Assembly: GCA_026928255.1 (NCBI GenBank) | Contig: JAIXKJ010000001.1 | Span: 124,001-188,000 of the forward strand | Direction: 5' to 3' | DNA length: 64,000 nucleotides | From: Anaerolineales bacterium | GTDB taxonomy: Bacteria; Chloroflexota; Anaerolineae; Anaerolineales; Villigracilaceae | Shown: positions 1 to 8,253 of the stretch, piece by piece | How positions within the stretch are numbered: the first letter of the stretch is position 1 | Layout: each line of letters opens with the position of its first letter | Notes under the pieces: model-generated | The model's input: the letters and a program-made list of their open reading frames with translations, nothing else | Databases searched by the model: none | What the model was told of the DNA's origin: nothing | Position numbers and translations under genes: made by a program

Positions 1-2
1 CC

Positions 3-1223
3 TACACGCCGACTCCGCTTTACGTTAACACGCCGCGCTCCGCCGCCGCCGTAGATCAATACCGCGTGGCGAAAGCCGCCTACAACGCGCAACAGTGGGA
101 CGAGTTCATCCAAAATATGAAATTGATCGAGCCGCTCGAACCCCAATCGGCGGACATCCCTTATTACATCGCCGAAGCCTATCGCTTCAAAGGCGAGGCT
201 TTCGACGCGAAAAAATATTACAACAAAGCGTTGGGCATTGATTCAAAATTTGCGCCCGCTTATTTAGGGTTGGCGCGGGCGGGGTTGATGGAAGACCCGA
301 AGCGCTTCGACCCGAAGAAATTGTTTAATCAAGCCGTCGAACTCGACCCTAACTTTGGCGAGACGTACATCGAGCGGGCGTTATGGCTCATCGAACGCGG
401 CAAATACAAAGACGCCATGCCCGACCTCGAACTTGCCGAAAAAATTATGCCCGGCTCGCCCGAAGTTTCGCTGGCGTACGCGCAAGCCTATCTCGGCGCG
501 GGCGACGCGGACAAAGCGCTTTCTTACGCGCAGAAGGCGCGAGAAGAAGACGTGCTTCACCTGCCGACGTATAAATTATTGGGCAACTTATATGTAGATC
601 GCAAAGAATACGACAGCGCGGTGGAAGCGCTGCTCGTTTACACGACCTACGCTTCGGGCGACGCCAGCGGATTTGGAAAATTAGGCGAGGCGTATTATCG
701 CTTGGGCGAATATAAAAACGCGGTCAACGCGATTAACGCGGGAGAAAAAATCAACCGCAACGGCATGAAGAAATATTTAATTTATCGCGGCTTGGCGAAC
801 GTCAAACTCGGAAACTTCCGCGACGCGGAAGGCGATTTGAACGCCGCCGTCGAAGACGACTCAACGTCGTTTGAAGCGCGGCTGGGTTACGCCGAAGCGC
901 TGTACGGCATCGAGAAATACGGCAGCGCCTTTTTGCAAGCCGAAGCCATGCGCGGGCTGGAAAGCAACAACGAAGAAAAAGCGCTCGAACTTTACTGGCG
1001 CGCGCGCATTCAAGAAAAGCGCAACGACATCCGCGACGCGATAAAATCGTGGAACGACCTTTTGAAGATGGATAAAAGCGCGATGACAAAAGAAATGCGC
1101 GACGAAGCGCAAGCGCGCCTCGCCGCGCTCGTCCCGCCGACGAATACGCCAAAAGGCTCGAAGCCGACTTCCACGCCGATGCCCAAAGCCAGCGCGACGC
1201 CGAAAGTTACGTCCACGCCGTAG
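3..1223 (+). CDS. TPR-repeat protein, 5' end outside the window
   Basis: The frame is open to the window edge, so this is the C-terminal part (406 visible residues) of a longer protein; the GTG at 66 is probably internal. The visible part is a run of about nine ~34-residue tetratricopeptide repeats with the usual small-aromatic spacing (for example AYRFKGEAFDAKKYYNKA near the start). It ends in a Thr/Pro/Lys-rich disordered tail of about 30 residues. Such solenoids mediate protein-protein contacts; the tail resembles those of envelope proteins in Chloroflexota. No enzyme domain is visible, and the missing N-terminus could hold a signal peptide, a membrane anchor or another domain. It converges on the DUF971 gene with 4 bases between the stops. 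Confidence 0.85.
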   Translation, partial: YTPTPLYVNTPRSAAAVDQYRVAKAAYNAQQWDEFIQNMKLIEPLEPQSADIPYYIAEAYRFKGEAFDAKKYYNKALGIDSKFAPAYLGLARAGLMEDPKRFDPKKLFNQAVELDPNFGETYIERALWLIERGKYKDAMPDLELAEKIMPGSPEVSLAYAQAYLGAGDADKALSYAQKAREEDVLHLPTYKLLGNLYVDRKEYDSAVEALLVYTTYASGDASGFGKLGEAYYRLGEYKNAVNAINAGEKINRNGMKKYLIYRGLANVKLGNFRDAEGDLNAAVEDDSTSFEARLGYAEALYGIEKYGSAFLQAEAMRGLESNNEEKALELYWRARIQEKRNDIRDAIKSWNDLLKMDKSAMTKEMRDEAQARLAALVPPTNTPKGSKPTSTPMPKASATPKVTSTP

Positions 1224-1227
1224 GGCG

Positions 1228-1569
1228 TTATTTCCCTTTGCGGCATTCCTCGCAGGGACATAACTTCCGCAGGTAATGCCAATTGTAGATTCCGTAATCG
1301 TGCCCGTCTTCCCAGACGATGGTCAGCGCGTAAGAGCCGACGGCGACCACGTTGGAAATGCGCGTGGATTCGTTATCGTCCATCTGGCGGACGAATACGT
1401 CTTCGTCGGGGTCGTCCTTCATGCGTTCGTGTCCGCCGCGACAAGAGGCGCAGGGACAGGCGGCGCGAAGCAGCCCGAACGGATAAACGCTGATATGCCC
1501 GCTGTCCCATTGAATGGTGAACAAGCGGGCGCTTTTTTCAACTTTGACAGATGTAGGTTTTTCGGTCAT
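1228..1569 (-). CDS. DUF971 family protein with two CPCxxC motifs
   Basis: 113 residues. Matches the DUF971 fold (gamma-butyrobetaine hydroxylase N-terminal-like domain): VKVEKSARLFTIQWDSGH at the start, then the domain's Cys motif CPCASCRGGHE near residue 38. A second cluster, CPCEECRKGK, forms the extreme C-terminus. The family is often encoded near Fe-S or Mrp-type proteins and is thought to bind metal; its role in bacteria is not settled. The two CPCxxC clusters are the striking part here and suggest a zinc or Fe-S site shared between them (inference). It is transcribed away from the SH3-like gene upstream with 37 bases between. Confidence 0.85.
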   Translation of the reverse strand: MTEKPTSVKVEKSARLFTIQWDSGHISVYPFGLLRAACPCASCRGGHERMKDDPDEDVFVRQMDDNESTRISNVVAVGSYALTIVWEDGHDYGIYNWHYLRKLCPCEECRKGK

Positions 1570-1606
1570 TGAATTTTCCTTCTACGAATAAAAAATATTT
1601 TGCGTT

Positions 1607-2080
1607 TTACGGCGAGGGGACGACGGCTAAAAATTCGGACGCCGCCCAGCCCGCGCGGGTTTCGTCGTAGGACGCGACCAAGCGCCACCAAGTATAACCG
1701 TCCGCTTCTTGCGGTCCGTCCGCGACGCGAAAGACTTCGGACTCTTCGCCGCGAAATTGCGTTTCGGAATTAAGCCCTGGCGCCGAGCGGATGCGAAGCC
1801 CGTCGCCGCCGGTGCCGCTGATTTGCACGAAGCCGTTGATCATAATCGTTACGCCGTCCGATGTGGGCGTCGCCAGCGGGTCGGGAGTCGCGGTGGCTGT
1901 GGCGGCGGGGGTGTGCGTCGGGGCGGGGATCATTGTCAGGTCGGCGGGGGCGAATCCAACGTCGAGAGAGCGGCGCGGCGCCGTCCAGCCGATGCGAATC
2001 AGCGCAATTAAAATCAAGATGGCGGCGACAATCAACGAGCCGACGAGGACGAAGCGGTTGAGGTAAGGGCGCAGGTTCAT
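1607..2080 (-). CDS. Membrane-anchored SH3-like (SH3b) domain protein
   Basis: 157 residues. Residues about 10-30 (RFVLVGSLIVAAILILIALI) form a single membrane segment with a short cytoplasmic N-terminus. A Pro/Thr/Ala spacer of about 30 residues follows, then a bacterial SH3-like domain (about 75-155) with the typical LRIRSAPGLNSETQ opening and the TWWRLV...AGWAASEFL strands. SH3b domains usually bind peptidoglycan or other envelope polymers, so an outward-facing wall-binding role is likely. Start: ATG one base after the stop of the lipid kinase gene (TAA-C-ATG), so the two are very probably translationally coupled. Confidence 0.8.
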   Translation of the reverse strand: MNLRPYLNRFVLVGSLIVAAILILIALIRIGWTAPRRSLDVGFAPADLTMIPAPTHTPAATATATPDPLATPTSDGVTIMINGFVQISGTGGDGLRIRSAPGLNSETQFRGEESEVFRVADGPQEADGYTWWRLVASYDETRAGWAASEFLAVVPSP

Positions 2081-2081
2081 G

Positions 2082-3026
2082 TTATCTTTGCGGCGTTTTG
2101 AGCAAGTATAAAGCGTTTTCGGGCATGAGCGTTTTTAGCGCGCGCGGCAAAACGCGGATGCGCGCCTTGCGCCCGCCGAAGGTCGGGTCGCCGTCGGCTT
2201 GCATGGAAAAATTCGCGTCGGATTCGACGAGCGCGTTGCGAAAGGGAATACATCGCGCTTGTTCGGAAGTCAAATGCTTTCCTGAAATTAATTCGTAAAA
2301 ATGGCGAAGAGCGTCGGCGAGGCTGTCGCCGCTGAGCAGCCAAAGTTCCATTTCGCCGTCGTCCAAAAAGGCGTTGGGCGAGATGAGCGACATGCCGCCG
2401 ACGTAATGGCGGATGTTGGACGCGAGCGCGACGAGGACATGCCCTTCAACCAGTTCGCCCTCGATATGGATGCGAAGGTCTAGCCCGTGCCAAAGGCTGG
2501 CTTCCAAAACGGTGGCGGCGAAGAAATGCGGCACGGCGAGATATTTGAAAAAACGCGGGCGCGGCTCGATGCGTCGGATGGCGCGCGCGTCTAAGCCGAT
2601 GCCCGCCCACAGCAAAAATGGAACGCCGTTGCAGTCGCCCACGTCCACCGCTTGCGGCGCGACGCGCGCCAGCGCTTTGGCGCTTTCGCGCAGGGCGTTG
2701 GGTCGCCGCCAACTGAACGGCTGCTGTCCTTGCTCTAACGCCCAAACGTTGGTCGTGCCGGCTGGCAGAACGGCGAGCGCCGTTTCGCTGTGGATTAATC
2801 CGCTGGCGACTTGCCCAACGGTGCCGTCGCCGCCAATGGCGAAGACCGCGTCGTATTTTTCTTGCGCGGCTTGATGGGCGGTCTGCGTGGCGTGCGTTCC
2901 GCTTAAGGTTTCGGCGACGTCCACGCGCCAATCGGCTTCTTGTAAAACGGAAACGATTCCGCGCAGATAGCGCCGCAGGGAATGCCTCCCTGCGGCGGGG
3001 TTGTAGAGCAACAAGCCGTTTCGCAT
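2082..3026 (-). CDS. Diacylglycerol/lipid kinase family protein
   Basis: 314 residues, normal for the DagK/YegS/BmrU family. It shows the ATP-binding motif GGDGTVGQVASGL at residues 65-77, the NPAAG start strand (9-13) and the LPAGTTNVWA motif. The family phosphorylates diacylglycerol or related lipids (sphingosine, undecaprenol-like) at the inner face of the membrane using ATP. The C-terminal beta-sandwich is complete (VESDANFSMQADGDPTF). It is the first gene of a two-gene unit with the SH3-like protein, which hints at an envelope-lipid function. The exact substrate cannot be told from sequence. Confidence 0.88.
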   Translation of the reverse strand: MRNGLLLYNPAAGRHSLRRYLRGIVSVLQEADWRVDVAETLSGTHATQTAHQAAQEKYDAVFAIGGDGTVGQVASGLIHSETALAVLPAGTTNVWALEQGQQPFSWRRPNALRESAKALARVAPQAVDVGDCNGVPFLLWAGIGLDARAIRRIEPRPRFFKYLAVPHFFAATVLEASLWHGLDLRIHIEGELVEGHVLVALASNIRHYVGGMSLISPNAFLDDGEMELWLLSGDSLADALRHFYELISGKHLTSEQARCIPFRNALVESDANFSMQADGDPTFGGRKARIRVLPRALKTLMPENALYLLKTPQR

Positions 3027-3048
3027 AAGCGCAAATTATAGCGGAATT

Positions 3049-3435
3049 TTATTGCGCTCGCCCCTTGCTAATTAACCATTGAATCGCTTCGTCGAGGTTG
3101 GCGAAGTAACTGATATTCAAATGTCCGCGATTGGCGGCGACCAATTTGGCGTGTTCATACGCTTCTGCATTTTGACCGTAAACGATGGCGACGCAAAGTT
3201 GAGGATATAACCCTTCTGCCTCTGGATGAGCGGCGGCAAGGTGTACCGTTGCAAACGAGTAGGTGATAGTCGCTTCGCTCAAATCCCAAATAGACAGGGA
3301 GAGTCCGTTGGCGCGCACGGTTTGAATCGCCTCTATTCCGATGCGCTTTCGATCTTCTTCGGACAGTTCGCCTTTGATGTAAGTGTGAGCCATCCGCTGT
3401 CCGCCGTGTTCTTCGATAACGATGCGATATTCCAT
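3049..3435 (-). CDS. Small STAS/SpoIIAA-like hypothetical protein
   Basis: 128 residues, no signal peptide or membrane segment. Alternating strands and helices with a first strand-turn (YRIVIEEHGGQRMAHTYIKG), a central hydrophobic strand LSIWDLSEATITYS and a final helix resemble the STAS/SpoIIAA-like fold, which would make it a soluble regulatory or lipid-binding protein. This is recognition of fold character only; no catalytic motif is visible. It stands alone between the lipid kinase and UbiA genes, about 70 bases from the latter's stop. Confidence 0.6.
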   Translation of the reverse strand: MEYRIVIEEHGGQRMAHTYIKGELSEEDRKRIGIEAIQTVRANGLSLSIWDLSEATITYSFATVHLAAAHPEAEGLYPQLCVAIVYGQNAEAYEHAKLVAANRGHLNISYFANLDEAIQWLISKGRAQ

Positions 3436-3505
3436 AAATGCCGCCTTTCATAATGTGAATAAACGATGACCGTTTGATTCTATCAGAAAGCCGACGCGGA
3501 AATTA

Positions 3506-4543
3506 TTAACGCCAGAAATTAGGCGCGAAAGTGCGGATTAACGTGTCCGCGACTAGCGCTAAAACGAAGTAATTGCTGAAAACGCGGTTATGCACAAAAC
3601 AAACCGTCGAAAACCAGCGCGGCCAGATGGGGTAATCGGCGGGCGGCTCGCTGGGGCGCGGTTTGGAAAGGCGCTGAATGGCGACGATAGCCGGCTTATA
3701 CGCTAGAAAGACCAGCGCCATAATCGGCGTGAAGAAGTGGATAAGAATCAAATAGAGGACGACGAGATACGAAATCACAATCGCGCCTATCGTTGCGTGG
3801 CGCGCGCCCGTTTCGCCGAGCAAAACGGGCAAGGTCCGCACGCCTTTGGCTTTATCTTCTTTGCCTTTGTCGGTGTGTTTGCCAAGGTTGATGGTGGTTA
3901 CGTTCAAGCCGACGGGAATGCTGGCGAGGACGACCAGCCAACTCCACGCGCCGGTTAAGACGTAGAACACGCCGCCAATCATCAGCGGTCCCCAGATGAT
4001 GAAGATGGACAGTTCGCCAATGCCGATGTATTTCAACGGGAAAGTGTAGAATAAAAGGATAAACGCGCCGACGGCAAAAAGCCAAACAACGATGGGCGCG
4101 AAGTGGGTAACGTAAAGCGCGTAGACTCCTGAAAGCGTCGCCAACAAACCGCTGACCGCAAACCAAACCAAATGCGTGGACTTGTTCCAAAAGCCTTGCG
4201 CCAGCGGGTGAACGCCGTATTGCGTGCGGAAGTAATTGTCCTTGTCAATGCCGCGACTGTAATCGGTGTAATCGTTAATCAAGTTGTTTGTGCCGTGCGC
4301 GATGAAAAGTCCCAGCGTGAGGATGAGCCAAGTGAGGAAGTTGAACGACGCACCTTCGGCTTTGAGATATTGCCAGGCTAACATCCCGCCGATCAAGCCC
4401 GAATAGATGGTAACCGTCCCGACGGCGGAGCGCGTGGCGATGAACCATTTTGAGAGGACGTCGAGTCCGTCCCATTCTTTTTTGTCTTCCATTTTGATTA
4501 ATTGCGAAAGCGACTTGCGCCACATAGAAAAAGTTGCGTTCAT
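3506..4543 (-). CDS. UbiA-family prenyltransferase (copy 1)
   Basis: 345 residues from the ATG at 4543, chosen because AAGGAG lies 7 bases upstream; a longer open frame exists but has no ribosome site. It is an integral membrane protein of about 8-9 helices. The first Asp-rich motif NDYTDYSRGID and the second, KHTDKGKEDKAKG, are both intact and would bind Mg-diphosphate of a prenyl donor. The family attaches prenyl chains to quinone, heme or other aromatic/glycerol acceptors. A close paralogue lies at 40521-41552 on the same strand with the same MWRK..LIKM.DKKEWD N-terminus, so the pair arose by duplication. No quinone or lipid pathway gene is adjacent, so the acceptor is unknown. Confidence 0.88.
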   Translation of the reverse strand: MNATFSMWRKSLSQLIKMEDKKEWDGLDVLSKWFIATRSAVGTVTIYSGLIGGMLAWQYLKAEGASFNFLTWLILTLGLFIAHGTNNLINDYTDYSRGIDKDNYFRTQYGVHPLAQGFWNKSTHLVWFAVSGLLATLSGVYALYVTHFAPIVVWLFAVGAFILLFYTFPLKYIGIGELSIFIIWGPLMIGGVFYVLTGAWSWLVVLASIPVGLNVTTINLGKHTDKGKEDKAKGVRTLPVLLGETGARHATIGAIVISYLVVLYLILIHFFTPIMALVFLAYKPAIVAIQRLSKPRPSEPPADYPIWPRWFSTVCFVHNRVFSNYFVLALVADTLIRTFAPNFWR

Positions 4544-4673
4544 TTTTTTCTCCTTGTGAAAAGATGCAGACAACGAGGCGTATTATATCCTTTGCTTTTT
4601 ATTTAGCGGCAGGAAAAGGTTGGGAATAAGGGGAAAAGAAAATCGGATAAAATGAGATTTGAAAGGAGAGGTT

Positions 4674-4931
4674 ATGAACGAAAAACTTGAAACGCTTTTA
4701 GAGCAAGTGCGCGAAGAACTGCAAAAAATGGACAAGGCGGACGCCGAGAGTTTGCAATTGTTGCAAAGTTTAGAACGCGACATTCAAACGCTGCTGGAAA
4801 AATCTGAAGCGCAAGCGCCGACGATAATAGACCAAATCCAAGCGGCGATTGAACGCTTCGAGGCGGACTATCCCGCGTTGACCGATTTGCTTTCAAAAAT
4901 TTCGGCGGTGTTGAGCAACGCTGGAATTTAG
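4674..4931 (+). CDS. DUF4404 family protein
   Basis: 85 residues from the ATG at 4674, which has GAAAGGAGAGG 3-10 bases upstream. Two amphipathic helical blocks rich in Leu, Glu and Lys (LETLLEQVREELQKMD and IQAAIERFEADYPALTDLL) match the small all-helical DUF4404 family, of unknown function. No membrane segment. The gene is monocistronic and converges on the rhodanese gene across a 15-bp-arm hairpin. Confidence 0.8.
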   Translation: MNEKLETLLEQVREELQKMDKADAESLQLLQSLERDIQTLLEKSEAQAPTIIDQIQAAIERFEADYPALTDLLSKISAVLSNAGI

Positions 4932-4937
4932 AAAAAT

Positions 4938-4974
4938 CGCAAAGGCGCAAAGGCAAAAACTTTGCGCCTTTGCG
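4938..4974. terminator. Bidirectional hairpin between convergent genes
   Basis: Perfect 15-bp arms (CGCAAAGGCGCAAAG and its complement) around a 7-base loop, between the DUF4404 stop and the rhodanese stop. Runs of A and T flank it on both sides, so it can end transcription from both directions. The GCGCCTTTGCG core is itself repetitive and recurs near 37530. Confidence 0.7.
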
Positions 4975-4988
4975 GTTAAGTTTTCAGA

Positions 4989-5456
4989 TTACGGCTCGAC
5001 GGGGTAGCCCGCGTTAATCCACGCTTCAAAGCCGCCGAGAATGGGATGAACGTTTGTAAATCCGTGTTGGTTGAGGATGAACGCCGCACGGGCGCTCGAT
5101 TCTTCGCTCGGTCAGGTGCAGTAGGTGATGATCCATTCGTTCGGGTCGAGTTCGCCGACTCGCACTTCCAACTCGGCCAGCGGAATATTAATCGCGCCGA
5201 CGATGCGCTTTTGGGCGAACGAGTCGGCGGAGCGCACGTCCACGAAGCGCGCTTGCTTTGCGTCAAACGCGGACTTGGCCTCAGCCAACGAGACGCGCGC
5301 AATTTCGGGGTGCGTCTCCTCTTCGTGCGAGGCGACGTTTGGCGCGACGGGCGAGACGTTTTGCATGGCGAGCAAAAAGCCGGCGACGAGCAACAGAAAT
5401 CCGCCGCCGATAAAAAGAAAAATCGGAAAAGGCGGGCGTTGTTTGTTTTGCGACAT
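4989..5456 (-). CDS. Membrane-anchored rhodanese with in-frame TGA (possible selenoprotein)
   Basis: The frame from the ATG at 5456 runs 155 codons to a TAA at 4989, with one in-frame TGA at codon 115 (5114-5112). Residues about 10-31 are a membrane anchor (PIFLFIGGGFLLLVAGFLLA). The rhodanese domain follows: FVDVRSADSFAQKRIVGAIN, then WIITYCT, the TGA, PSEESSARAA, and the C-terminal GGFEAWINAGYPVEP, all intact. From memory, relatives of this subfamily have YCxCP here, so TGA stands where a second Cys is expected. A SECIS-like hairpin lies at 5079-5097. The alternatives are selenocysteine, a fresh nonsense mutation, or a sequencing error (TGC or TGT to TGA). The ATG follows the ATPase stop by 8 bases with AAGGAT upstream, so it is co-transcribed with the metal pump. 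Confidence 0.7.
5079..5097 (-). promoter_or_regulatory. SECIS-like hairpin downstream of the rhodanese TGA
   Basis: In the mRNA sense, GAGCGCC pairs with GGCGTTC (7 bp, one G-U pair) around the loop CGTGC. The loop begins 22 bases after the TGA and has G at its second position. These values fall inside the loose consensus for bacterial SECIS elements (loop roughly 16-37 bases after UGA, a G in the first two loop bases). GC-rich coding DNA forms such stems by chance, so this is suggestive only. Confidence 0.4.
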
Positions 5457-5464
5457 AGAAAATT

Positions 5465-7816
5465 TTATCCTTGTTTATAACTTAATAAACGCAGCGCGTT
5501 GGCGACGACCACTAGCGTGCTGCCTTCGTGAAAGATGACGGCGACGCCAATGCCGACCAAACCAGTCAGCGAGGCGATCACCAAAAGCGCAATTACGCCG
5601 AGCGAGACGTAAAGATTTTGCACGATGATTTTGCGCGTGGCGCGCCCCAACCCGACGGCGAACGGCAGTTTGGAAAGGTCGTCGCCCATCAGCGCCACGT
5701 CGGCGGTTTCGAGCGCCACGTCCGTGCCTGCGCCGCCCATCGCAATGCCCACCGTCGCGTTCGCCAGCGCGGGCGCGTCGTTCACGCCGTCGCCGATCAT
5801 CGCGGTTTCGCCGTAGGTTTTTGTCAACTCGCGGATGATGTCTAACTTATGCTCTGGCAGCAAGTCGGCGCGGAACTCCGTCAGCCCAATTTGCGCGGCA
5901 ATTGCGGAAGCGGCGCGGGCATTGTCGCCGGTCAACATCACCGTGTGCTTGACGCCGATTTTTTTCAGCGCCTCCATCGTCGGCGCGGCGACGTCGCGCA
6001 AGGTGTCCGCCAGCGCAATCAGCCCCAACGCCGATTTTCCCCGCGCGACGAACATCAACGTTTTGCCTTCGCCTTGAAGCGCTTGCGCTTTTTCAATTAA
6101 TGCGGATGGAAGAGCCGCCCCGACTTCGCCCATCAACTTTTGGTTGCCAACCCAAAGCGCTTCGCCGCCGAGAGATTCGAAAGCGGCGCGCAAGCCGCGC
6201 CCGGTCAGCGCTTCAACCTCGTCTGCAACGCGGACGGCGATTCCCCGTTCCTGCGCGGCGCGGACGACCGCTTGCGCCAGCGGGTGCGCGGAACGCGATT
6301 CCGCGCCGGCGGCGAGCGCCAGCAAATCCGCTTCGGCGCTTGCGCCTTCGTCGAGCGGAACAACATCCGTTACCTGCGGCTGACCGTGAGTCAGCGTGCC
6401 CGTTTTATCAAAAGCGACCGCTTTCAACAAGCCAAGATTTTCAAGGTGCGCCCCGCCTTTGATTAACACGCCGTGCCGCGCCGCTTGCGCTACGCCCGCC
6501 AAAATGGACGCGGGCGTCCCCAGCGCCAACGCGCAGGGCGAGGCGGCCACGAGCAAGGTCATCGCCCGCAAAAACGATTCGCGGAAAGAAAGCCCAAACA
6601 GCGGCGGGACGAAAATTGCCAGCGCGGTAACGACGAAAACAGCCGGCACAAACACGCGCTGAAATTTGTCCACCGATTGTTGCGTCGGCGATTTTTGCGC
6701 TTGCGCCTCTTCGACCATTTTCATCACCTTTGCCAACGTCGAATCTTTGGCGAGGCGCGAGACCTTAACTTCCAACGCGCCCTCGCCGTTGACCGTCCCC
6801 GCGAAAACCGAATCGCCGACGGCTTTATCTACGGGCAGCGATTCGCCGGTGACGGAGGCTTGGTCTACGCTCGATGCGCCGCTTAAAATTTCGCCGTCAA
6901 TCGGGATGCGAACGCCAGGGCGGACGATGACCACGTCGGACAGTTGCAACGCGCCGACTGGCGTCTCTTGCTCTTTGCCGTCCCGTTTGACCAAAGCCGT
7001 TTTCGGCGTCAGGTCGGCTAAGGCGCGGACAGCGGCGCGCGCGCGGTCTAGCGCGCGTTCTTCCAGCGCGTGACCCAAACTGAAAAGGAAGAGCAGCAAC
7101 GCGCCTTCCGCAAATTCGCCCAGCGCCGCTGCGCCCAGCGCCGCCATGACCATCAGCAAATCGGTGTCAAAATGGCGCTCGCGGACGGCGTGCCAAGCGT
7201 GGAGCGAAACGTCCCAGCCGCCGAAGAGGTAAGCGGCGAGATAAAAGCCGACGCTGACGAGTTGCGGAAAATGGAAGAACGCGCCGCCCGCCCAGACGAT
7301 TAAGGTCAGCGCCCCCGCCAGCAGGCTAAAAATCAACACGCGGTTTTCTTGCCATTGGGCTTGCGCTTCGTTAAGCGGAATTTGATAGCCAAGCGAGCGC
7401 ACGCGCTTTTCGACGGCGGCGCGATTCGTTTTGCGTTTGTCATACTCGACCGCCATGCTTTCAGCCGCGTAGTTGACGCTGACCGAAAGCACGCCGTCCA
7501 TGCGCCCGACGCTGTGTTCGACGACCAACGCGCAATCGGAGCAGTCCATGCCTTCGATGCGGATGATGCGATGGTGAAAACGGTTGACGATTTCCGCGCC
7601 CGCTCGCTCGGCGAGGCGCTTCACGTCGGACAAATTAAGCGCGTTCGCGTCGTAATGCAAACATAAATTGACCGGCGATTTCTCGCGCTCTAAGTGGGCG
7701 CGCAAAATTCCCTTGCGGTTTTGCAGCGCGGACTCTAAACGGTCGAGACATTCGTCTTTTTCGTTTTCGACTCCCGGCAATAAAAGCGGAAGTTCCAGTT
7801 TGACGGTTTGCTCCAT
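5465..7816 (-). CDS. P1B-4-type heavy-metal exporting ATPase
   Basis: 783 residues. Order: a ferredoxin-like metal-binding domain lacking Cys (about 5-80), a second one with GMDCSDC (89-95), membrane helices, the actuator TGES loop, the metal-site motif [10 protein letters not shown], the phosphorylation site [11 protein letters not shown], the TGDN and [11 protein letters not shown] hinge motifs, and a last helix with [19 protein letters not shown] in the sixth helix plus HEGST near the end is the P1B-4 signature (CoaT/CtpD-like, exporting Co, Fe, Ni or Zn), rather than the CPC of copper or Zn/Cd pumps. It follows an ArsR/SmtB repressor and precedes the rhodanese, so metal-induced detoxification is likely. 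RBS AAGGAAAT lies next to an 18-bp palindrome. Confidence 0.92.
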   Translation of the reverse strand: MEQTVKLELPLLLPGVENEKDECLDRLESALQNRKGILRAHLEREKSPVNLCLHYDANALNLSDVKRLAERAGAEIVNRFHHRIIRIEGMDCSDCALVVEHSVGRMDGVLSVSVNYAAESMAVEYDKRKTNRAAVEKRVRSLGYQIPLNEAQAQWQENRVLIFSLLAGALTLIVWAGGAFFHFPQLVSVGFYLAAYLFGGWDVSLHAWHAVRERHFDTDLLMVMAALGAAALGEFAEGALLLFLFSLGHALEERALDRARAAVRALADLTPKTALVKRDGKEQETPVGALQLSDVVIVRPGVRIPIDGEILSGASSVDQASVTGESLPVDKAVGDSVFAGTVNGEGALEVKVSRLAKDSTLAKVMKMVEEAQAQKSPTQQSVDKFQRVFVPAVFVVTALAIFVPPLFGLSFRESFLRAMTLLVAASPCALALGTPASILAGVAQAARHGVLIKGGAHLENLGLLKAVAFDKTGTLTHGQPQVTDVVPLDEGASAEADLLALAAGAESRSAHPLAQAVVRAAQERGIAVRVADEVEALTGRGLRAAFESLGGEALWVGNQKLMGEVGAALPSALIEKAQALQGEGKTLMFVARGKSALGLIALADTLRDVAAPTMEALKKIGVKHTVMLTGDNARAASAIAAQIGLTEFRADLLPEHKLDIIRELTKTYGETAMIGDGVNDAPALANATVGIAMGGAGTDVALETADVALMGDDLSKLPFAVGLGRATRKIIVQNLYVSLGVIALLVIASLTGLVGIGVAVIFHEGSTLVVVANALRLLSYKQG

Positions 7817-7828
7817 GCGCGATTTCCT

Positions 7829-7846
7829 TAAGAAAATATTTTCTTA
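7829..7846. promoter_or_regulatory. 18-bp perfect AT-rich palindrome before the metal ATPase
   Basis: TAAGAAAATATTTTCTTA is a perfect palindrome directly upstream of the RBS of the ATPase gene, between it and arsR. Its placement suits an operator giving the pump its own control, or an RNA hairpin. It differs in sequence from the arsR operator at 8254-8279. Confidence 0.4.
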
Positions 7847-7854
7847 TTCATTTT

Positions 7855-7927
7855 GTCATTTCGACGAGCGCAACGAGGAGAAATCTGTTATTCGAGTCAA
7901 AGATTTCTCGCTGGCGCTCGAAATGAC
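7855..7927. repeat. Dispersed GTCATTTCGA palindromic repeat, copy 1
   Basis: Imperfect inverted repeat beginning GTCATTTCGACGAGCG and ending CGCTCGAAATGAC, with inner AGAAATCT / AGATTTCT boxes. Members of the same family lie at 46015-46247, 49395-49458, 51430-51527 and 52978-53066. It sits between arsR and the ATPase gene and would fold into a long hairpin in their transcript. Confidence 0.85.
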
Positions 7928-7957
7928 AACCCATTACGGAATTCTTGTAATGTTATT

Positions 7958-8248
7958 TCATCCGTGCTGAATGTGATCCCAACCCATCGTGAACAAATGC
8001 GAAACGTGTTCGTCCGCGATGGAGTAAAAAACCTGCCGCCCCGATTTGCGCGCGCGGACGATTTGCATTTGGCGCAGTCCGCGCAGTTGGTGCGAGACGG
8101 CCGATTCGCTCATGCCGATTCCCTGCGCGATGGCGCGCACGCTCATTTCGCCGCCCATCAACTGGGCGATGATACGCACGCGGCTGGCGTCGCTGAGGGC
8201 GCTAAAAAGTTCGGCAAGTTTGACGGCTTTAAGTTCGGTCAGTTTCAT
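7958..8248 (-). CDS. ArsR/SmtB family metal-sensing repressor
   Basis: 96 residues, a usual length. Winged-helix DNA-binding domain: LFSALSDASRVRIIAQL, the recognition helix region MSESAVSHQLRGLRQ and the wing VRARKSGRQVFYSI. The C-terminal helix DEHVSHLFTMGWDHIQH carries Asp and several His in the spacing of the alpha-5 metal site (D-x-H-x10-H-x2-H type) that binds Zn, Co or Ni in SmtB, CzrA and NmtR. It lacks the alpha-3 CxC of ArsR/CadC. It is the first gene before the P1B-4 pump, and a 12-2-12 type operator overlaps its start region, so it probably represses the operon until metal binds. Confidence 0.9.
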   Translation of the reverse strand: MKLTELKAVKLAELFSALSDASRVRIIAQLMGGEMSVRAIAQGIGMSESAVSHQLRGLRQMQIVRARKSGRQVFYSIADEHVSHLFTMGWDHIQHG

Positions 8249-8253
8249 AGTTG

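Noticed and set aside
4976-5302. 108-codon alternative frame overlapping the rhodanese end, as a sign of a frameshift
   Set aside because: The rhodanese C-terminus reads on in the original frame after TGA; the alternative frame gives no homology, so no frameshift is needed.
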